In this document: one piece after another, positions 10,913 to 18,922 of the stretch
Layout of the letters: the number at the start of each line of letters is the position of its first letter
Numbering within the stretch: the stretch's first letter is position 1
From: Pantoea sp. Cy-639
GTDB lineage: Bacteria > Pseudomonadota > Gammaproteobacteria > Pseudomonadales > Pseudomonadaceae
Direction of reading: 5' to 3'
Length of the DNA: 64,000 nt
NCBI RefSeq assembly: GCF_011752525.1
Contig: NZ_VWXI01000013.1
Location: 62,001 to 126,000 of the forward strand
Notes under the pieces: generated by a model
What the model was told of the DNA's origin: nothing
Seen by the model: only the letters and a program-made list of their open reading frames with translations
Database searches by the model: none
Position numbers and translations under genes: made by a program

Positions 10913-11155
10913 ATGACCGATTTCACCCATGACGCCCTTCTCGACGCCACCGGCCTGAATTGCCCGGAACCGGTGATGATGCTGCACAAGCATGTACGCG
11001 AGCTGACAGCCGGCGGCGTGCTCAAGGTGATCGCCACCGACCCGTCGACGCGTCGCGATATTCCCAAGTTCTGTGTCTTCCTTGGCCATGAGCTGCTCGG
11101 CCAGGACGAGGACGCCGGCACCTACCTGTACTGGATCCGCAAGAAGGCCGACTGA
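10913..11155 (+). CDS. tusA: TusA-family sulfurtransferase
   Basis: TusA relays persulfide sulfur, best known for 2-thiolation of the wobble uridine in some tRNAs. The 80-aa product has the active-site motif DATGLNCPEPVMML with the sulfur-carrying C17 in the CPxP motif, and the family core LKVIATDPSTRRDIPKFC. I start at 10913 (MTDFTHDALLDATG), preceded by GGAGCCCTCC; the longer reading from 10877 adds twelve non-conserved residues. It lies between rlmM and pdxB on the same strand and may be transcribed with either. Confidence 0.93.
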   Translation: MTDFTHDALLDATGLNCPEPVMMLHKHVRELTAGGVLKVIATDPSTRRDIPKFCVFLGHELLGQDEDAGTYLYWIRKKAD

Positions 11156-11202
11156 GGCCTGCGCGATCGCGCTACACTGCGCTCCCCTGACAGGAGAGCG
11201 CC

Positions 11203-12345
11203 ATGCTGATAGTTGCCGACGAGAATATCCCGCTGCTCGATGCCTTTTTCGCTGGGTTCGGTGAGATCCGCCGCTACCCCGGCCGGGCCATCGACGCCGC
11301 CTGCGTCAAGGACGCCGACGTGCTGCTGGTGCGTTCGGTGACCCGGGTCGACCGGCAACTGCTCGAAGGCAGCCGGGTGCGTTTTGTCGGCACCTGCACC
11401 ATCGGTACCGATCATCTTGACCTCGAGCATTTCGCCGCTGCCGGTATCCACTGGAGCAGCGCCCCGGGTTGCAACGCCCGTGGCGTGGTCGACTATGTGC
11501 TGGGCAGCCTGTTGACGCTGGCTGAACTGGAAGGCGTCGACCTCGGCCAGAAAGTGTACGGCGTGGTAGGTGCCGGAGAGGTGGGCGGGCGCCTGGTGCG
11601 GGTACTGCACGGCCTGGGCTGGAAGGTGCTGGTGTGTGACCCGGTGCGCCAGGCTGCACAGGGCGGGGACTTCGTCAGCCTGGACACGATCATCGAGCAG
11701 TGCGATGTGATCAGCCTGCACACGCCCTTGCAGCAAGGCGGCGAACATCCGACCTGGCACCTGCTCGACGCCCGACGCCTGGCAGGTCTGCGCCTCGGCG
11801 CCTGGCTGATCAACGCCAGCCGTGGACCTGTAGTGGACAACGCGGCCTTGCGTGAGCTGCTGCTCGAGCGCGAAGACCTGCACGCGGTGCTCGATGTCTG
11901 GGAGGGCGAACCGCAGGTCGATCTGCGGCTCGCCGACCTGTGTACCCTGGCCAGTCCGCACATCGCCGGCTACAGCCTGGATGGCAAGCAGCGTGGCACC
12001 GCGCAGATCTACCAGGCGTTCTGTGCCTGGCGTGGCGAACCGGCACCGGTGCGCTTGGCCGACCTGCTGCCGCCGCCTGCGCTGGCGCAGGTCGAATTCG
12101 ACGCTGGCGCCGACCCGGCCTGGGCCCTGGCCATGTTGTGCCGGGCGGTGTACGACCCACGGCGGGACGATGCGGATTTCCGGCGTAGCCTGTGCGACGA
12201 TCCGACCGAGCAGCGCGCGGCGTTCGACCTGCTGCGCAAGCATTATCCTGTGCGACGCGAGATCGAAGGGTTGGCGGTGCGGTTGCGCGGCGAGTCGCCG
12301 CAATTGGCGCAGATGATCAGCGCACTGGGAGCGGTGCTGGTCTGA
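11203..12345 (+). CDS. pdxB: erythronate-4-phosphate dehydrogenase
   Basis: PdxB oxidises 4-phosphoerythronate to 2-oxo-3-hydroxy-4-phosphobutanoate in the DXP-dependent pyridoxal phosphate pathway. The 380-aa product is a D-2-hydroxyacid dehydrogenase: N-terminal ADENIPLLDAFFAGFGEIRRY, NAD-binding loop GVVGAGEVGGRLVRVL (about 119-134), the INASRGPVVDNAAL segment with catalytic Arg, and HIAGYSLDGK with the active-site His, then the PdxB-specific C-terminal dimerisation domain. The start at 11203 follows ACAGGAGAGCGCC. It is followed by a terminator that reads mainly for the opposite-strand small gene. Confidence 0.97.
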   Translation: MLIVADENIPLLDAFFAGFGEIRRYPGRAIDAACVKDADVLLVRSVTRVDRQLLEGSRVRFVGTCTIGTDHLDLEHFAAAGIHWSSAPGCNARGVVDYVLGSLLTLAELEGVDLGQKVYGVVGAGEVGGRLVRVLHGLGWKVLVCDPVRQAAQGGDFVSLDTIIEQCDVISLHTPLQQGGEHPTWHLLDARRLAGLRLGAWLINASRGPVVDNAALRELLLEREDLHAVLDVWEGEPQVDLRLADLCTLASPHIAGYSLDGKQRGTAQIYQAFCAWRGEPAPVRLADLLPPPALAQVEFDAGADPAWALAMLCRAVYDPRRDDADFRRSLCDDPTEQRAAFDLLRKHYPVRREIEGLAVRLRGESPQLAQMISALGAVLV

Positions 12346-12364
12346 AGACGGTGGTAGCGGCCAA

Positions 12365-12389
12365 TAAAAACCCGGCGCAAGCGCCGGGT
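12365..12389 (-). terminator. Rho-independent terminator of the 57-aa gene
   Basis: On the minus strand a 9-bp stem (ACCCGGCGC 12370-12378 with GCGCCGGGT 12381-12389) with a 2-nt AA spacer is followed by a T-rich tail (TTTTTATT). It also separates pdxB from the convergent small gene. Confidence 0.85.
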
Positions 12390-12411
12390 CGTAGGGAATC
12401 CTTGCCTTGCC

Positions 12412-12585
12412 TCAGGCCTTGTGGACCTTCTTCACCCGGCTTTCCTCCAGATCCTTGCAGGCCTGCTGGATCATCTGCTCGGTGATCGGGACTTCCCGGC
12501 CCTGGGCGTCAATGTACGAACCGCAGACTTGAGGTTGTGGGCGGTCCTGGCGTTTCGTGGTCTCGGTGCTGTGCTGCAAGCTCAT
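12412..12585 (-). CDS. small conserved Pseudomonas protein of unknown function, 57 aa
   Basis: Too short for most ORF scans but well supported: the ATG at 12585 is preceded by GAGGAGACAGGAA, a strong SD, and the stop is followed 23 bp later by a proper terminator. The product starts MSLQHSTETTKRQDRP, then has a PQVCGSYIDAQGREVPITE segment that resembles a short beta-hairpin and a helix QMIQQACKDLEESRVKKVHKA with a basic end. It has two Cys, no signal peptide and no membrane segment. From memory a similar small ORF lies beside pdxB in other Pseudomonas. I do not know its function. Confidence 0.85.
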   Translation of the reverse strand: MSLQHSTETTKRQDRPQPQVCGSYIDAQGREVPITEQMIQQACKDLEESRVKKVHKA

Positions 12586-12849
12586 TTCCTGTCTCCTCTC
12601 AGGTGCAAGCTCAAGATATCGCCTCGCCGTGACTGGCCTGTTACAGCTTCCGTGGCATCACGACAAGGACAGTCCACCAGAAAGCACGGCAAAGCTCCAG
12701 TGACACGTTAGAACGAATCAGCATAGCGTCCTTTTCCGAAGGCGCCGCCGTCTCGCTGGCCCTTGTTGCGACGCAGTGGCGTGTTCGGGAGTTCCAGGCG
12801 GGCGGACGAATGGTAGGCTTGGCCATCTCCGGCCACCCGACGATCCGCC

Positions 12850-14613
12850 ATGCCAGACGCCATTTCCTCCCGCCAGCGCAGGGCCTTGCACCTGGGCTGG
12901 CGGTTCATTCGCCCCTACCGCCGCCAGGCATTGCTGGCCTTGCTGGCGCTGGTGGTGACTGCGGCCATCACCCTGTCCATGGGCCAGGGTATCCGCCTGC
13001 TGGTCGACCAGGGCTTCATGACCCGTTCGCCGCACCAGCTCAACCAGACCATCGGCCTGTTCCTGCTGCTGGTGGTGGCGCTGGCGGTGGGTACCTTCGC
13101 CCGCTTTTACCTGGTGTCATGGATTGGCGAACGCTGCGTCGCCGATATCCGTCGTGCGGTGTTCGACCATCTGGTGGCGTTGCACCCAGGTTTTTTCGAG
13201 GACAACCGCAGTTCGGAGATCCAGTCGCGGCTGACCGCCGACACGACATTGTTGCAATCGGTGATCGGCTCGTCGTTGTCGATGTTCCTGCGCAATGCGC
13301 TGATGGTGCTTGGCGGTGTGGTGTTGCTGTTCGTCACCAACCCTAAGCTCACCAGTATCGTGGTCCTGGCGTTGCCATTGGTGCTGGCGCCGATCCTGCT
13401 GTTTGGTCGTCGTGTGCGCAGTCTGTCGCGTCAGAGCCAGGACCGGGTCGCCGACGTCGGCAGTTATGTCGCCGAGACCCTTGGCCAGATCAAGACCGTG
13501 CAGGCCTACAACCATGAGGGCTACGATCGGGCGCTGTTCGCCGGCACCGTCGAGGCCGCGTTCGACGTGGCGCGCCGGCGTATTGCCCAGCGGGCCTGGT
13601 TGATCACCCTGGTGATCGTGCTCGTGCTGGGCGCGGTAGGAGTGATGCTCTGGGTCGGCGGCATGGACGTGATCGCCGGACGCATCTCGGGGGGAGAGCT
13701 GGCGGCGTTCGTGTTCTACAGCCTGATCGTCGGCAGCGCCTTCGGCACCCTCAGCGAAGTGATCGGCGAACTGCAGCGCGCAGCAGGGGCGGCCGAGCGC
13801 ATCGCCGAACTGCTGGCGGCGCAGAGCGCGATCCAGGTGCCTGCTCAGCCAGCCGGCCTGGTTGGCGGTCGTGCCCAGGGCGACATCGTGCTGCGCGATG
13901 TGCGCTTCGCCTACCCATCACGCCCTGGCGTGGCCGCGATCGATGGCCTGAACCTGCACATCCAGCCGGGCCAGACGGTGGCCCTGGTCGGGCCGTCCGG
14001 TGCAGGCAAGTCGACTCTGTTCGATCTGTTGCTGCGCTTCTACGAGCCGCAGGCGGGCAGCATCCTCCTCGATGGCCGGCCGATCGCCGCGCTGGCGCCC
14101 GCCGAACTGCGCCGCCAGTTCGCCCTGGTGGCGCAGCAGCCGGCGTTGTTTCGCGGTACCGTGGAGGCCAACATTCGCTATGGACGGCCCGAGGCCAGTC
14201 TGGTCGAGGTCGAGGCGGCGGCGCGCAGCGCCCATGCCCACGAATTCATCACGCAATTGCCGCAGGGTTACCAGACACGCCTGGGGGAGGGTGGTGTCGG
14301 GCTGTCGGGTGGCCAGCGCCAACGCCTGGCGATTGCCCGGGCGTTGCTGGTGGATGCGCCGGTGCTGTTGCTGGACGAGGCTACCAGCGCGCTCGACGCG
14401 CAGAGCGAGCACCTGATCCAGCAGGCCCTGCCACAGTTGATGGCTGGGCGCACCACGCTGGTGATCGCCCATCGCCTGGCCACCGTGCAGCACGCCGATC
14501 GCATCGCGGTGATCGATAACGGCCGACTGACGGCGGTGGGCAGCCATCGACAACTGATCGAGGAAAGCCCACTCTACGCGCGCCTGGCGGCGCTGCAGTT
14601 CACTCAGGGGTAA
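12850..14613 (+). CDS. ABC exporter, fused membrane and ATPase domains (MsbA-like)
   Basis: The 587-aa product is a type IV ABC exporter half-transporter. A membrane domain (about 1-320) starts RFIRPYRRQALLALLALVVTA with several hydrophobic segments and is followed by a nucleotide-binding domain with Walker A ALVGPSGAGKST, signature GVGLSGGQRQRLAIARA, Walker B VLLLDEATSALD and the H-loop His in LVIAHRLAT. Family members move lipids, peptides or drugs; the substrate cannot be told. No partner gene lies nearby, so it probably forms a homodimer. The start at 12850 (MPDAISSRQRRALHLG) follows a weak SD. A strong terminator is 80 bp past the stop. Confidence 0.9.
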   Translation: MPDAISSRQRRALHLGWRFIRPYRRQALLALLALVVTAAITLSMGQGIRLLVDQGFMTRSPHQLNQTIGLFLLLVVALAVGTFARFYLVSWIGERCVADIRRAVFDHLVALHPGFFEDNRSSEIQSRLTADTTLLQSVIGSSLSMFLRNALMVLGGVVLLFVTNPKLTSIVVLALPLVLAPILLFGRRVRSLSRQSQDRVADVGSYVAETLGQIKTVQAYNHEGYDRALFAGTVEAAFDVARRRIAQRAWLITLVIVLVLGAVGVMLWVGGMDVIAGRISGGELAAFVFYSLIVGSAFGTLSEVIGELQRAAGAAERIAELLAAQSAIQVPAQPAGLVGGRAQGDIVLRDVRFAYPSRPGVAAIDGLNLHIQPGQTVALVGPSGAGKSTLFDLLLRFYEPQAGSILLDGRPIAALAPAELRRQFALVAQQPALFRGTVEANIRYGRPEASLVEVEAAARSAHAHEFITQLPQGYQTRLGEGGVGLSGGQRQRLAIARALLVDAPVLLLDEATSALDAQSEHLIQQALPQLMAGRTTLVIAHRLATVQHADRIAVIDNGRLTAVGSHRQLIEESPLYARLAALQFTQG

Positions 14614-14692
14614 GGCTGTAGCGTTTTTGTAACATTTCTGTAGCAATTGCCTGAGACTATCCCCCTCAGTTGTCGCGTAAGTGCTCTATCTG

Positions 14693-14722
14693 GCTGCTAT
14701 CGAGCGATGGCAGCTTTTTTTT
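14693..14722 (+). terminator. Rho-independent terminator after the ABC exporter
   Basis: A 9-bp stem with one G-U pair (14693-14701 with 14706-14714), a GAGC tetraloop and eight T residues (14715-14722). It ends transcripts from the ABC exporter, or from an unseen short transcript in 14614-14690. Confidence 0.88.
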
Positions 14723-14816
14723 GGCAGTTTTTCTGGCCAGCGAACGAGGACAAGGATGTCTTTGCCGGCGCTGCTCGTACGCGCCGTATTCCCACCTCCT
14801 TGTTCCGAGATCCGCA

Positions 14817-16433
14817 ATGTTGCGCAAATCCCTCAGAGTGCAAATCCTCACCCTGCTTGGCGGCAGCCTGGCGGCGATGCTGCTGATCGCCCTGGTGTGC
14901 TTCCAGTTCCTGTCCTCCAGCGTGCGCGGCTATGCCGAGTTGGTCGACGGGCCGCTGCGCGCCTCGCAACTGATCGACGAGGCCAACCTGCAGTTCAAGA
15001 TCCAGGTGCAGGAATGGAAGAACGTGCTGCTGCGCGGCCGCCAGCCAGCCGAACTGGACAAGTACTGGCAGCAGTTCCAGGCTCGCGAGCAACAGGTGCA
15101 GCAATTGCTCGGGCAGTTGATCGACAGCAGCGCCCCGGCGCTCAGGGCGCCTCTGGAGCAACTCAAGGCCAGCCACCGCGAGCTTGGCGTGGCCTATGCG
15201 CAAGGTCGCCAGGCCTTCCTCGCGGCCGGTGGCGACCCGGTGGCGGGCGATGCCGCGGTCAAGGGCGTGGATCGTGCCGCCAGCGAGCAGATGAGCGCGC
15301 TGGTCGAGCAGTTGCGCGCCGACGCCAAGGGGCGTGCGGTCGACATCAGTGCCAGCGCCGAGCGCACGGTGTGGCTGGGAGTGCTGGTGATGCTGGCCTC
15401 GGCTGTGCTGGTGGGCCTGTTCAGTCTGTGGCTGGTCAATCGCAGCCTGGTCGAGCCGATCCGCCAGTTGATCGACTACGTGGCCCAGCTCAGCCAGGGC
15501 CGCTTCGGCGCTCGGGTGGACAGTCGCCGCGAGGATGAACTGGGGCGTCTGGCGCTGGCCGCCAACACCCTGCGAGACTTTCTCGCCGACACCGTTGGCC
15601 GGCTCAAGGACAACGCCGAGGAGCTGGAAAGCGCCAGTGGCCAGTTGCGCAGCATCGCCGGCGACATGGCCAGCGGCACCCATGACCAGTTCCAGCGCAC
15701 CGACCAGGTCGCCACCGCGATGCACGAGATGTCCGCCACCGCCCAGGAAGTGGCGCGCCATGCCGCCGATGCCGCGCGCGCGGCGGACGAGGCCGACCAC
15801 AGTGCCCAGGCGGGCGAGCAGGTAATGCAGCAGACCATCGACACCATCGCCGTGGTCAATCGCGAGATTGCCGGTACGGCCGCAGTGATTCGTGACCTGG
15901 AGAACGACAGCACGCGTATCGGCAAGGTGCTCGAGGTGATCCGCGGCATCGCCGAGCAGACCAATCTGCTGGCGCTCAACGCCGCCATCGAGGCAGCGCG
16001 TGCCGGCGAGGCCGGACGTGGTTTCGCGGTGGTCGCCGACGAAGTTCGCAGCCTGGCCCAGCGCACCGCGGCGTCGATCGCCGAAATCCATCAGATCATC
16101 GAGGCCGTGCAGTTCGGTGCGGTGGAGGCGGTCAAGGCCATCGAAAGCGGCCGGCAGCGCAGCGAGGAGGGCGCCGAGCAGGTTCAGCAGGCGGGCCAGA
16201 TGCTGCAACGCATCACCAATGCGGTCGAGGCGATTCGCGACATGAACCGACAGATCGCCACGGCGGCGGAAGAACAGACCAGTGTCGCCGAGGACATTTC
16301 CCGCAACCTGGTCGAGATTACCCGTATCGCCACCGCCAACCAGCAGGCAGTGCAGCATACCGAGCAAGCCGGGCAGCGCCTGCATGGGCTGTCGGGGCAA
16401 CTGGGTGAAGTGACCTCGCGCTTGAGCGCCTGA
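14817..16433 (+). CDS. methyl-accepting chemotaxis protein
   Basis: The 538-aa product is a transmembrane chemoreceptor. It has a TM segment at about 9-33 (QILTLLGGSLAAMLLIALVC), a periplasmic region of about 150 residues that looks all-helical (four-helix-bundle type), a second TM (WLGVLVMLASAVLVGLFSL), a HAMP domain, and a cytoplasmic signalling domain with the invariant tip EQTNLLALNAAIEAARAGE and GFAVVADEVRSLAQR. It ends LGEVTSRLSA, so it lacks the C-terminal CheR-tethering pentapeptide. I start at 14817 (MLRKSLRVQ); a longer frame from 14670 would run over the preceding terminator. The ligand cannot be inferred. Confidence 0.93.
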   Translation: MLRKSLRVQILTLLGGSLAAMLLIALVCFQFLSSSVRGYAELVDGPLRASQLIDEANLQFKIQVQEWKNVLLRGRQPAELDKYWQQFQAREQQVQQLLGQLIDSSAPALRAPLEQLKASHRELGVAYAQGRQAFLAAGGDPVAGDAAVKGVDRAASEQMSALVEQLRADAKGRAVDISASAERTVWLGVLVMLASAVLVGLFSLWLVNRSLVEPIRQLIDYVAQLSQGRFGARVDSRREDELGRLALAANTLRDFLADTVGRLKDNAEELESASGQLRSIAGDMASGTHDQFQRTDQVATAMHEMSATAQEVARHAADAARAADEADHSAQAGEQVMQQTIDTIAVVNREIAGTAAVIRDLENDSTRIGKVLEVIRGIAEQTNLLALNAAIEAARAGEAGRGFAVVADEVRSLAQRTAASIAEIHQIIEAVQFGAVEAVKAIESGRQRSEEGAEQVQQAGQMLQRITNAVEAIRDMNRQIATAAEEQTSVAEDISRNLVEITRIATANQQAVQHTEQAGQRLHGLSGQLGEVTSRLSA

Positions 16434-16505
16434 GCCTGCTTCACAGGTTGTTGCGCCAGCGGGTTTGGACTGCTGGCGCGGCTCCTGTGCTTTTCCATAG
16501 GCAAC

Positions 16506-16531
16506 AAAAAACCCGCACAAGGCGGGTTTTT
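16506..16531. terminator. bidirectional terminator between MCP and tRNA-Pro
   Basis: AAAAACCCGC (16507-16516) pairs with GCGGGTTTTT (16522-16531) around a 5-nt loop, giving T-tails on both strands. It serves the chemoreceptor gene on plus and the tRNA on minus. Confidence 0.9.
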
Positions 16532-16540
16532 CGAAGGATC

Positions 16541-16617
16541 TGGTCGGAGAGACAGGATTCGAACCTGCGGCCTTCTCGTCCCGAACGAGACGCGCTACCT
16601 GGCTGCGCTACACTCCG
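16541..16617 (-). tRNA. tRNA-Pro (anticodon CGG)
   Basis: A 77-nt tRNA with encoded CCA. On the minus strand it starts CGGAGTGTAGCGCAGCC and ends CTCTCCGACCA. The acceptor stem CGGAGTG pairs with the 3' side, the anticodon stem TCTCG/CGAGA encloses TTCGGGA, giving anticodon CGG (16583-16581) that reads CCG, and the T-loop GGTTCGAATCC is intact. Confidence 0.97.
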
Positions 16618-16626
16618 ATGTCCAAA

Positions 16627-16655
16627 ATCCTACTGCATCACTCTTTGCTTCGCAA
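16627..16655 (-). promoter_or_regulatory. putative sigma-70 promoter of tRNA-Pro
   Basis: On the minus strand a -35-like TTGCGA (16655-16650) and a -10-like TAGGAT (16632-16627) are separated by 17 nt. Transcription would start a few bases before the mature tRNA 5' end at 16617, as is usual for single tRNA genes. Confidence 0.5.
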
Positions 16656-16697
16656 CCCCTTGTTGCAAAAAGGAGTTATGGCGAAAACGGGACAGGA

Positions 16698-16919
16698 TCA
16701 CAGCTCCTTGACGGTGCGGATCTGGTCCTTGTTGATGCGGGTGCGCTTGCCGTCAAGCTGCTCGAATTCATAGAAGCCGGAGTCGTCGTCGTACTTCGGG
16801 GTATCCACCGCCTGGATCTCGCGGCCATCGTTGAGGGTGATGACGGTCGGCGAGGCACAGCCGGCAAGGGCGCCGAGGCCCAGGGCAAGCAGGAAGGCGG
16901 GAAGGGTCCGTTGAATCAT
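16698..16919 (-). CDS. YgdI/YgdR-type lipoprotein (DUF903)
   Basis: The 73-aa product has a lipoprotein signal peptide ending LGALAGC (lipobox LAGC, modified Cys about residue 21), so it should be membrane-anchored. The mature part SPTVITLNDGREIQAVDTPKY with GFYEFEQLDGKRTRINKDQI is the small SH3-like barrel of the YgdI/YgdR family, whose function is unknown. Length is typical. The start at 16919 follows GGAGAAACACG. It stands alone between tRNA-Pro and divergent moaB. Confidence 0.93.
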   Translation of the reverse strand: MIQRTLPAFLLALGLGALAGCASPTVITLNDGREIQAVDTPKYDDDSGFYEFEQLDGKRTRINKDQIRTVKEL

Positions 16920-17097
16920 CGTGTTTCTCCAGTGCGATAGTGCTAGAAGTCATTAAGACGCAGCGCGTCCACGCAAGTTCCTTGCACAGTGCAGCATAGC
17001 GACCATGGCCGGGCATTGACCCGGAACAATGGCGCGGTCGTGGCGGTTTGGCCTGTGATATAACAACGCCCATTCTCCATCCCTGTGACCGGACTCC

Positions 17098-17637
17098 ATG
17101 AAAGCCAAGGCTGATACCCCGTTCGTGCCCCTGAGCATCGCCGTGCTCACGGTCAGCGACACCCGCACCCTCGACACAGACACCTCCGGCCAATTGTTCG
17201 TCGACCGCCTGGCGGCGGCAGGCCACCAGCTTGCCGCGCGAGTGCTGCTCAAGGACGACCTGTACAAGATCCGCGCCCAGGTCGCGACCTGGATCGCCGA
17301 CGACCAGGTGCAAGTGGTGCTCATCACCGGCGGCACCGGTTTCACCGGCCGCGACAGCACCCCGGAGGCCGTGGCCTGCCTGCTCGACAAGCAGGTCGAT
17401 GGTTTCGGCGAATTGTTCCGGCAGATCTCGGTGGCCGACATCGGCACCTCCACCATACAGTCCCGTGCGCTGGCTGGCCTGGCCAACGGTACTCTGGTGT
17501 GCTGCCTGCCTGGGTCGACCAATGCCGTGCGCACTGGCTGGGACGGCATTCTTGCCGAGCAGCTCGATGCCCGTCATCGGCCCTGCAACTTCGTCCCTCA
17601 CCTGAAGCAGGTCGCGGCCTGTGACAGCCGTGGTTGA
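17098..17637 (+). CDS. moaB: molybdenum cofactor biosynthesis protein MoaB
   Basis: MoaB/MogA-fold proteins bind molybdopterin and adenylylate it or assist molybdenum insertion. The 179-aa product has LSIAVLTVSDTRTLDTDTSG near the N-terminus and the molybdopterin-binding motif LITGGTGFTGRDSTPEAV, followed by FRQISVADIGTSTIQSRALAG and CLPGSTNAV, all characteristic. The start at 17098 comes after GTGACCGGACTCC. Its last 17 bases overlap moeA, so the two are translationally coupled parts of one molybdenum-cofactor operon. Confidence 0.95.
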   Translation: MKAKADTPFVPLSIAVLTVSDTRTLDTDTSGQLFVDRLAAAGHQLAARVLLKDDLYKIRAQVATWIADDQVQVVLITGGTGFTGRDSTPEAVACLLDKQVDGFGELFRQISVADIGTSTIQSRALAGLANGTLVCCLPGSTNAVRTGWDGILAEQLDARHRPCNFVPHLKQVAACDSRG

Positions 17638-18847
17638 GGCCGTTCCATCCCGGCCATTGATGCCGGTGGAAGAGGCGCTCGAGCGCTTGCTGGCGTTGGC
17701 TGACGCCGCGCCGATCACACAGACGGAAACCGTCGAGTTGGCGGATGCCGAGGGCCGGGTTCTGGCTCGCGCCTTGGTGGCTGGCCTCGACCTGCCACCT
17801 TGGCCGAACAGCGCCATGGACGGTTACGCGCTATGCCTGGCCGACTGGCAGGACGAGCCGCTGCCGGTGAGCCAGCGCATCTTTGCCGGGCATGCGCCCG
17901 AGCCTCTGCAGCCCGGAACCTGCGCGCGGATCTTCACCGGCGCGCCATTGCCCGAGGGGGCCGACTGCGTGGAAATGCAGGAGAACACCGAGGTGCTGGC
18001 GGACGGTCGGGTGCGGTTCCTCGAGCCGTTGGCCATTGACCGGAATGTGCGTCCGAAAGGGCAGGAAACCCGGGTTGGCGAGCAGGTGATGAGCGCCGGT
18101 ACGCGGTTGGGGCCGATTGAGCTGGGGTTGGCCGCAACCCTGGGTTTCGCCCGTCTGGATGTGGTACGTCGGCCACGGGTGGCGGTGCTGTCGACTGGCG
18201 ATGAACTGGTCGAGCCAGGTTTGCCGCTGGGGCCGGGGCAGATCTACAACAGCAACCGGCGGTTGCTGGTCAGCTGGTTGCAGCGTCTGGGCTGCGAAGT
18301 GAAGGATGTCGGCATCCTCGCCGACGACCTGGCGCTCACTCGGCAGTGCCTGGCGGGGCTGGGCGATGTCGACTTGATCCTGTCCACTGGCGGGGTTTCG
18401 GTCGGTGAGGCCGATTACCTGGGCATGGCGTTGCGCGAAGCCGGCGAACTGGCGTTGTGGAAGCTGGCAATCAAACCGGGCAAACCGTTGACCTTTGGCC
18501 ATTACCAGGGGGTTCCGGTGATCGGCTTGCCGGGCAATCCGGCTTCGACGCTGGTTACGTTCGGCCTGCTGACCCGTCCGTACTTGTTGCGCCGCCAAGG
18601 CGTGGCCGACGTCACGCCGCTGCGTTTCAGCGTGCCGGCAGGTTTTGACTGGCCCAAGCCGGGTACTCGCCGCGAATACCTGCGTGCGCGTCTCGAGGAA
18701 GGGCGGGTGCGGATCTACAAGAACCAGAGCTCCGGCGTGCTGCGTAGCGCGGCCTGGGCCGAAGGGGTGGTTGAGGTCCTCGAGGGCAGCACGCCGTGCC
18801 AGGGCGAACTGGTGTCGTTCATTCCCTTCAGCGAACTACTTGGTTAG
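17621..18847 (+). CDS. moeA: molybdopterin molybdenumtransferase MoeA
   Basis: MoeA inserts molybdate into adenylylated molybdopterin. The 408-aa product has the three-domain family order: N-terminal PVEEALERLLALADAAP, PWPNSAMDGYALCLADW, central FTGAPLPEGADCVEMQENTE, a MogA-like domain with ILSTGGVSVGEADYL and GLPGNPAST, and a C-terminal beta-barrel. I use the GTG at 17621, which overlaps moaB; an ATG at 17659 (MPVEEALERL) would give 395 aa and also fits. Known partners are moaB and ModE-type inputs; none of the molybdoenzymes themselves is nearby. Confidence 0.95.
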   Translation: MTAVVEAVPSRPLMPVEEALERLLALADAAPITQTETVELADAEGRVLARALVAGLDLPPWPNSAMDGYALCLADWQDEPLPVSQRIFAGHAPEPLQPGTCARIFTGAPLPEGADCVEMQENTEVLADGRVRFLEPLAIDRNVRPKGQETRVGEQVMSAGTRLGPIELGLAATLGFARLDVVRRPRVAVLSTGDELVEPGLPLGPGQIYNSNRRLLVSWLQRLGCEVKDVGILADDLALTRQCLAGLGDVDLILSTGGVSVGEADYLGMALREAGELALWKLAIKPGKPLTFGHYQGVPVIGLPGNPASTLVTFGLLTRPYLLRRQGVADVTPLRFSVPAGFDWPKPGTRREYLRARLEEGRVRIYKNQSSGVLRSAAWAEGVVEVLEGSTPCQGELVSFIPFSELLG

Positions 18848-18858
18848 CCACCCGCATT

Positions 18859-18909
18859 TCACGAGCACCCGGTGAAACACCGAGCTTCATCGGGCGCGGG
18901 TGCTCGTGA
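18859..18909. terminator. long hairpin between convergent moeA and manC
   Basis: TCACGAGCACCC (18859-18870) pairs perfectly with GGGTGCTCGTGA (18898-18909), with a second hairpin CGGTG-AAA-CACCG (18870-18882) inside. It sits exactly between two convergent stops. The T-tract is poor, so termination strength is uncertain. Confidence 0.6.
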
Positions 18910-18922
18910 GGTCCTGGGGTAG

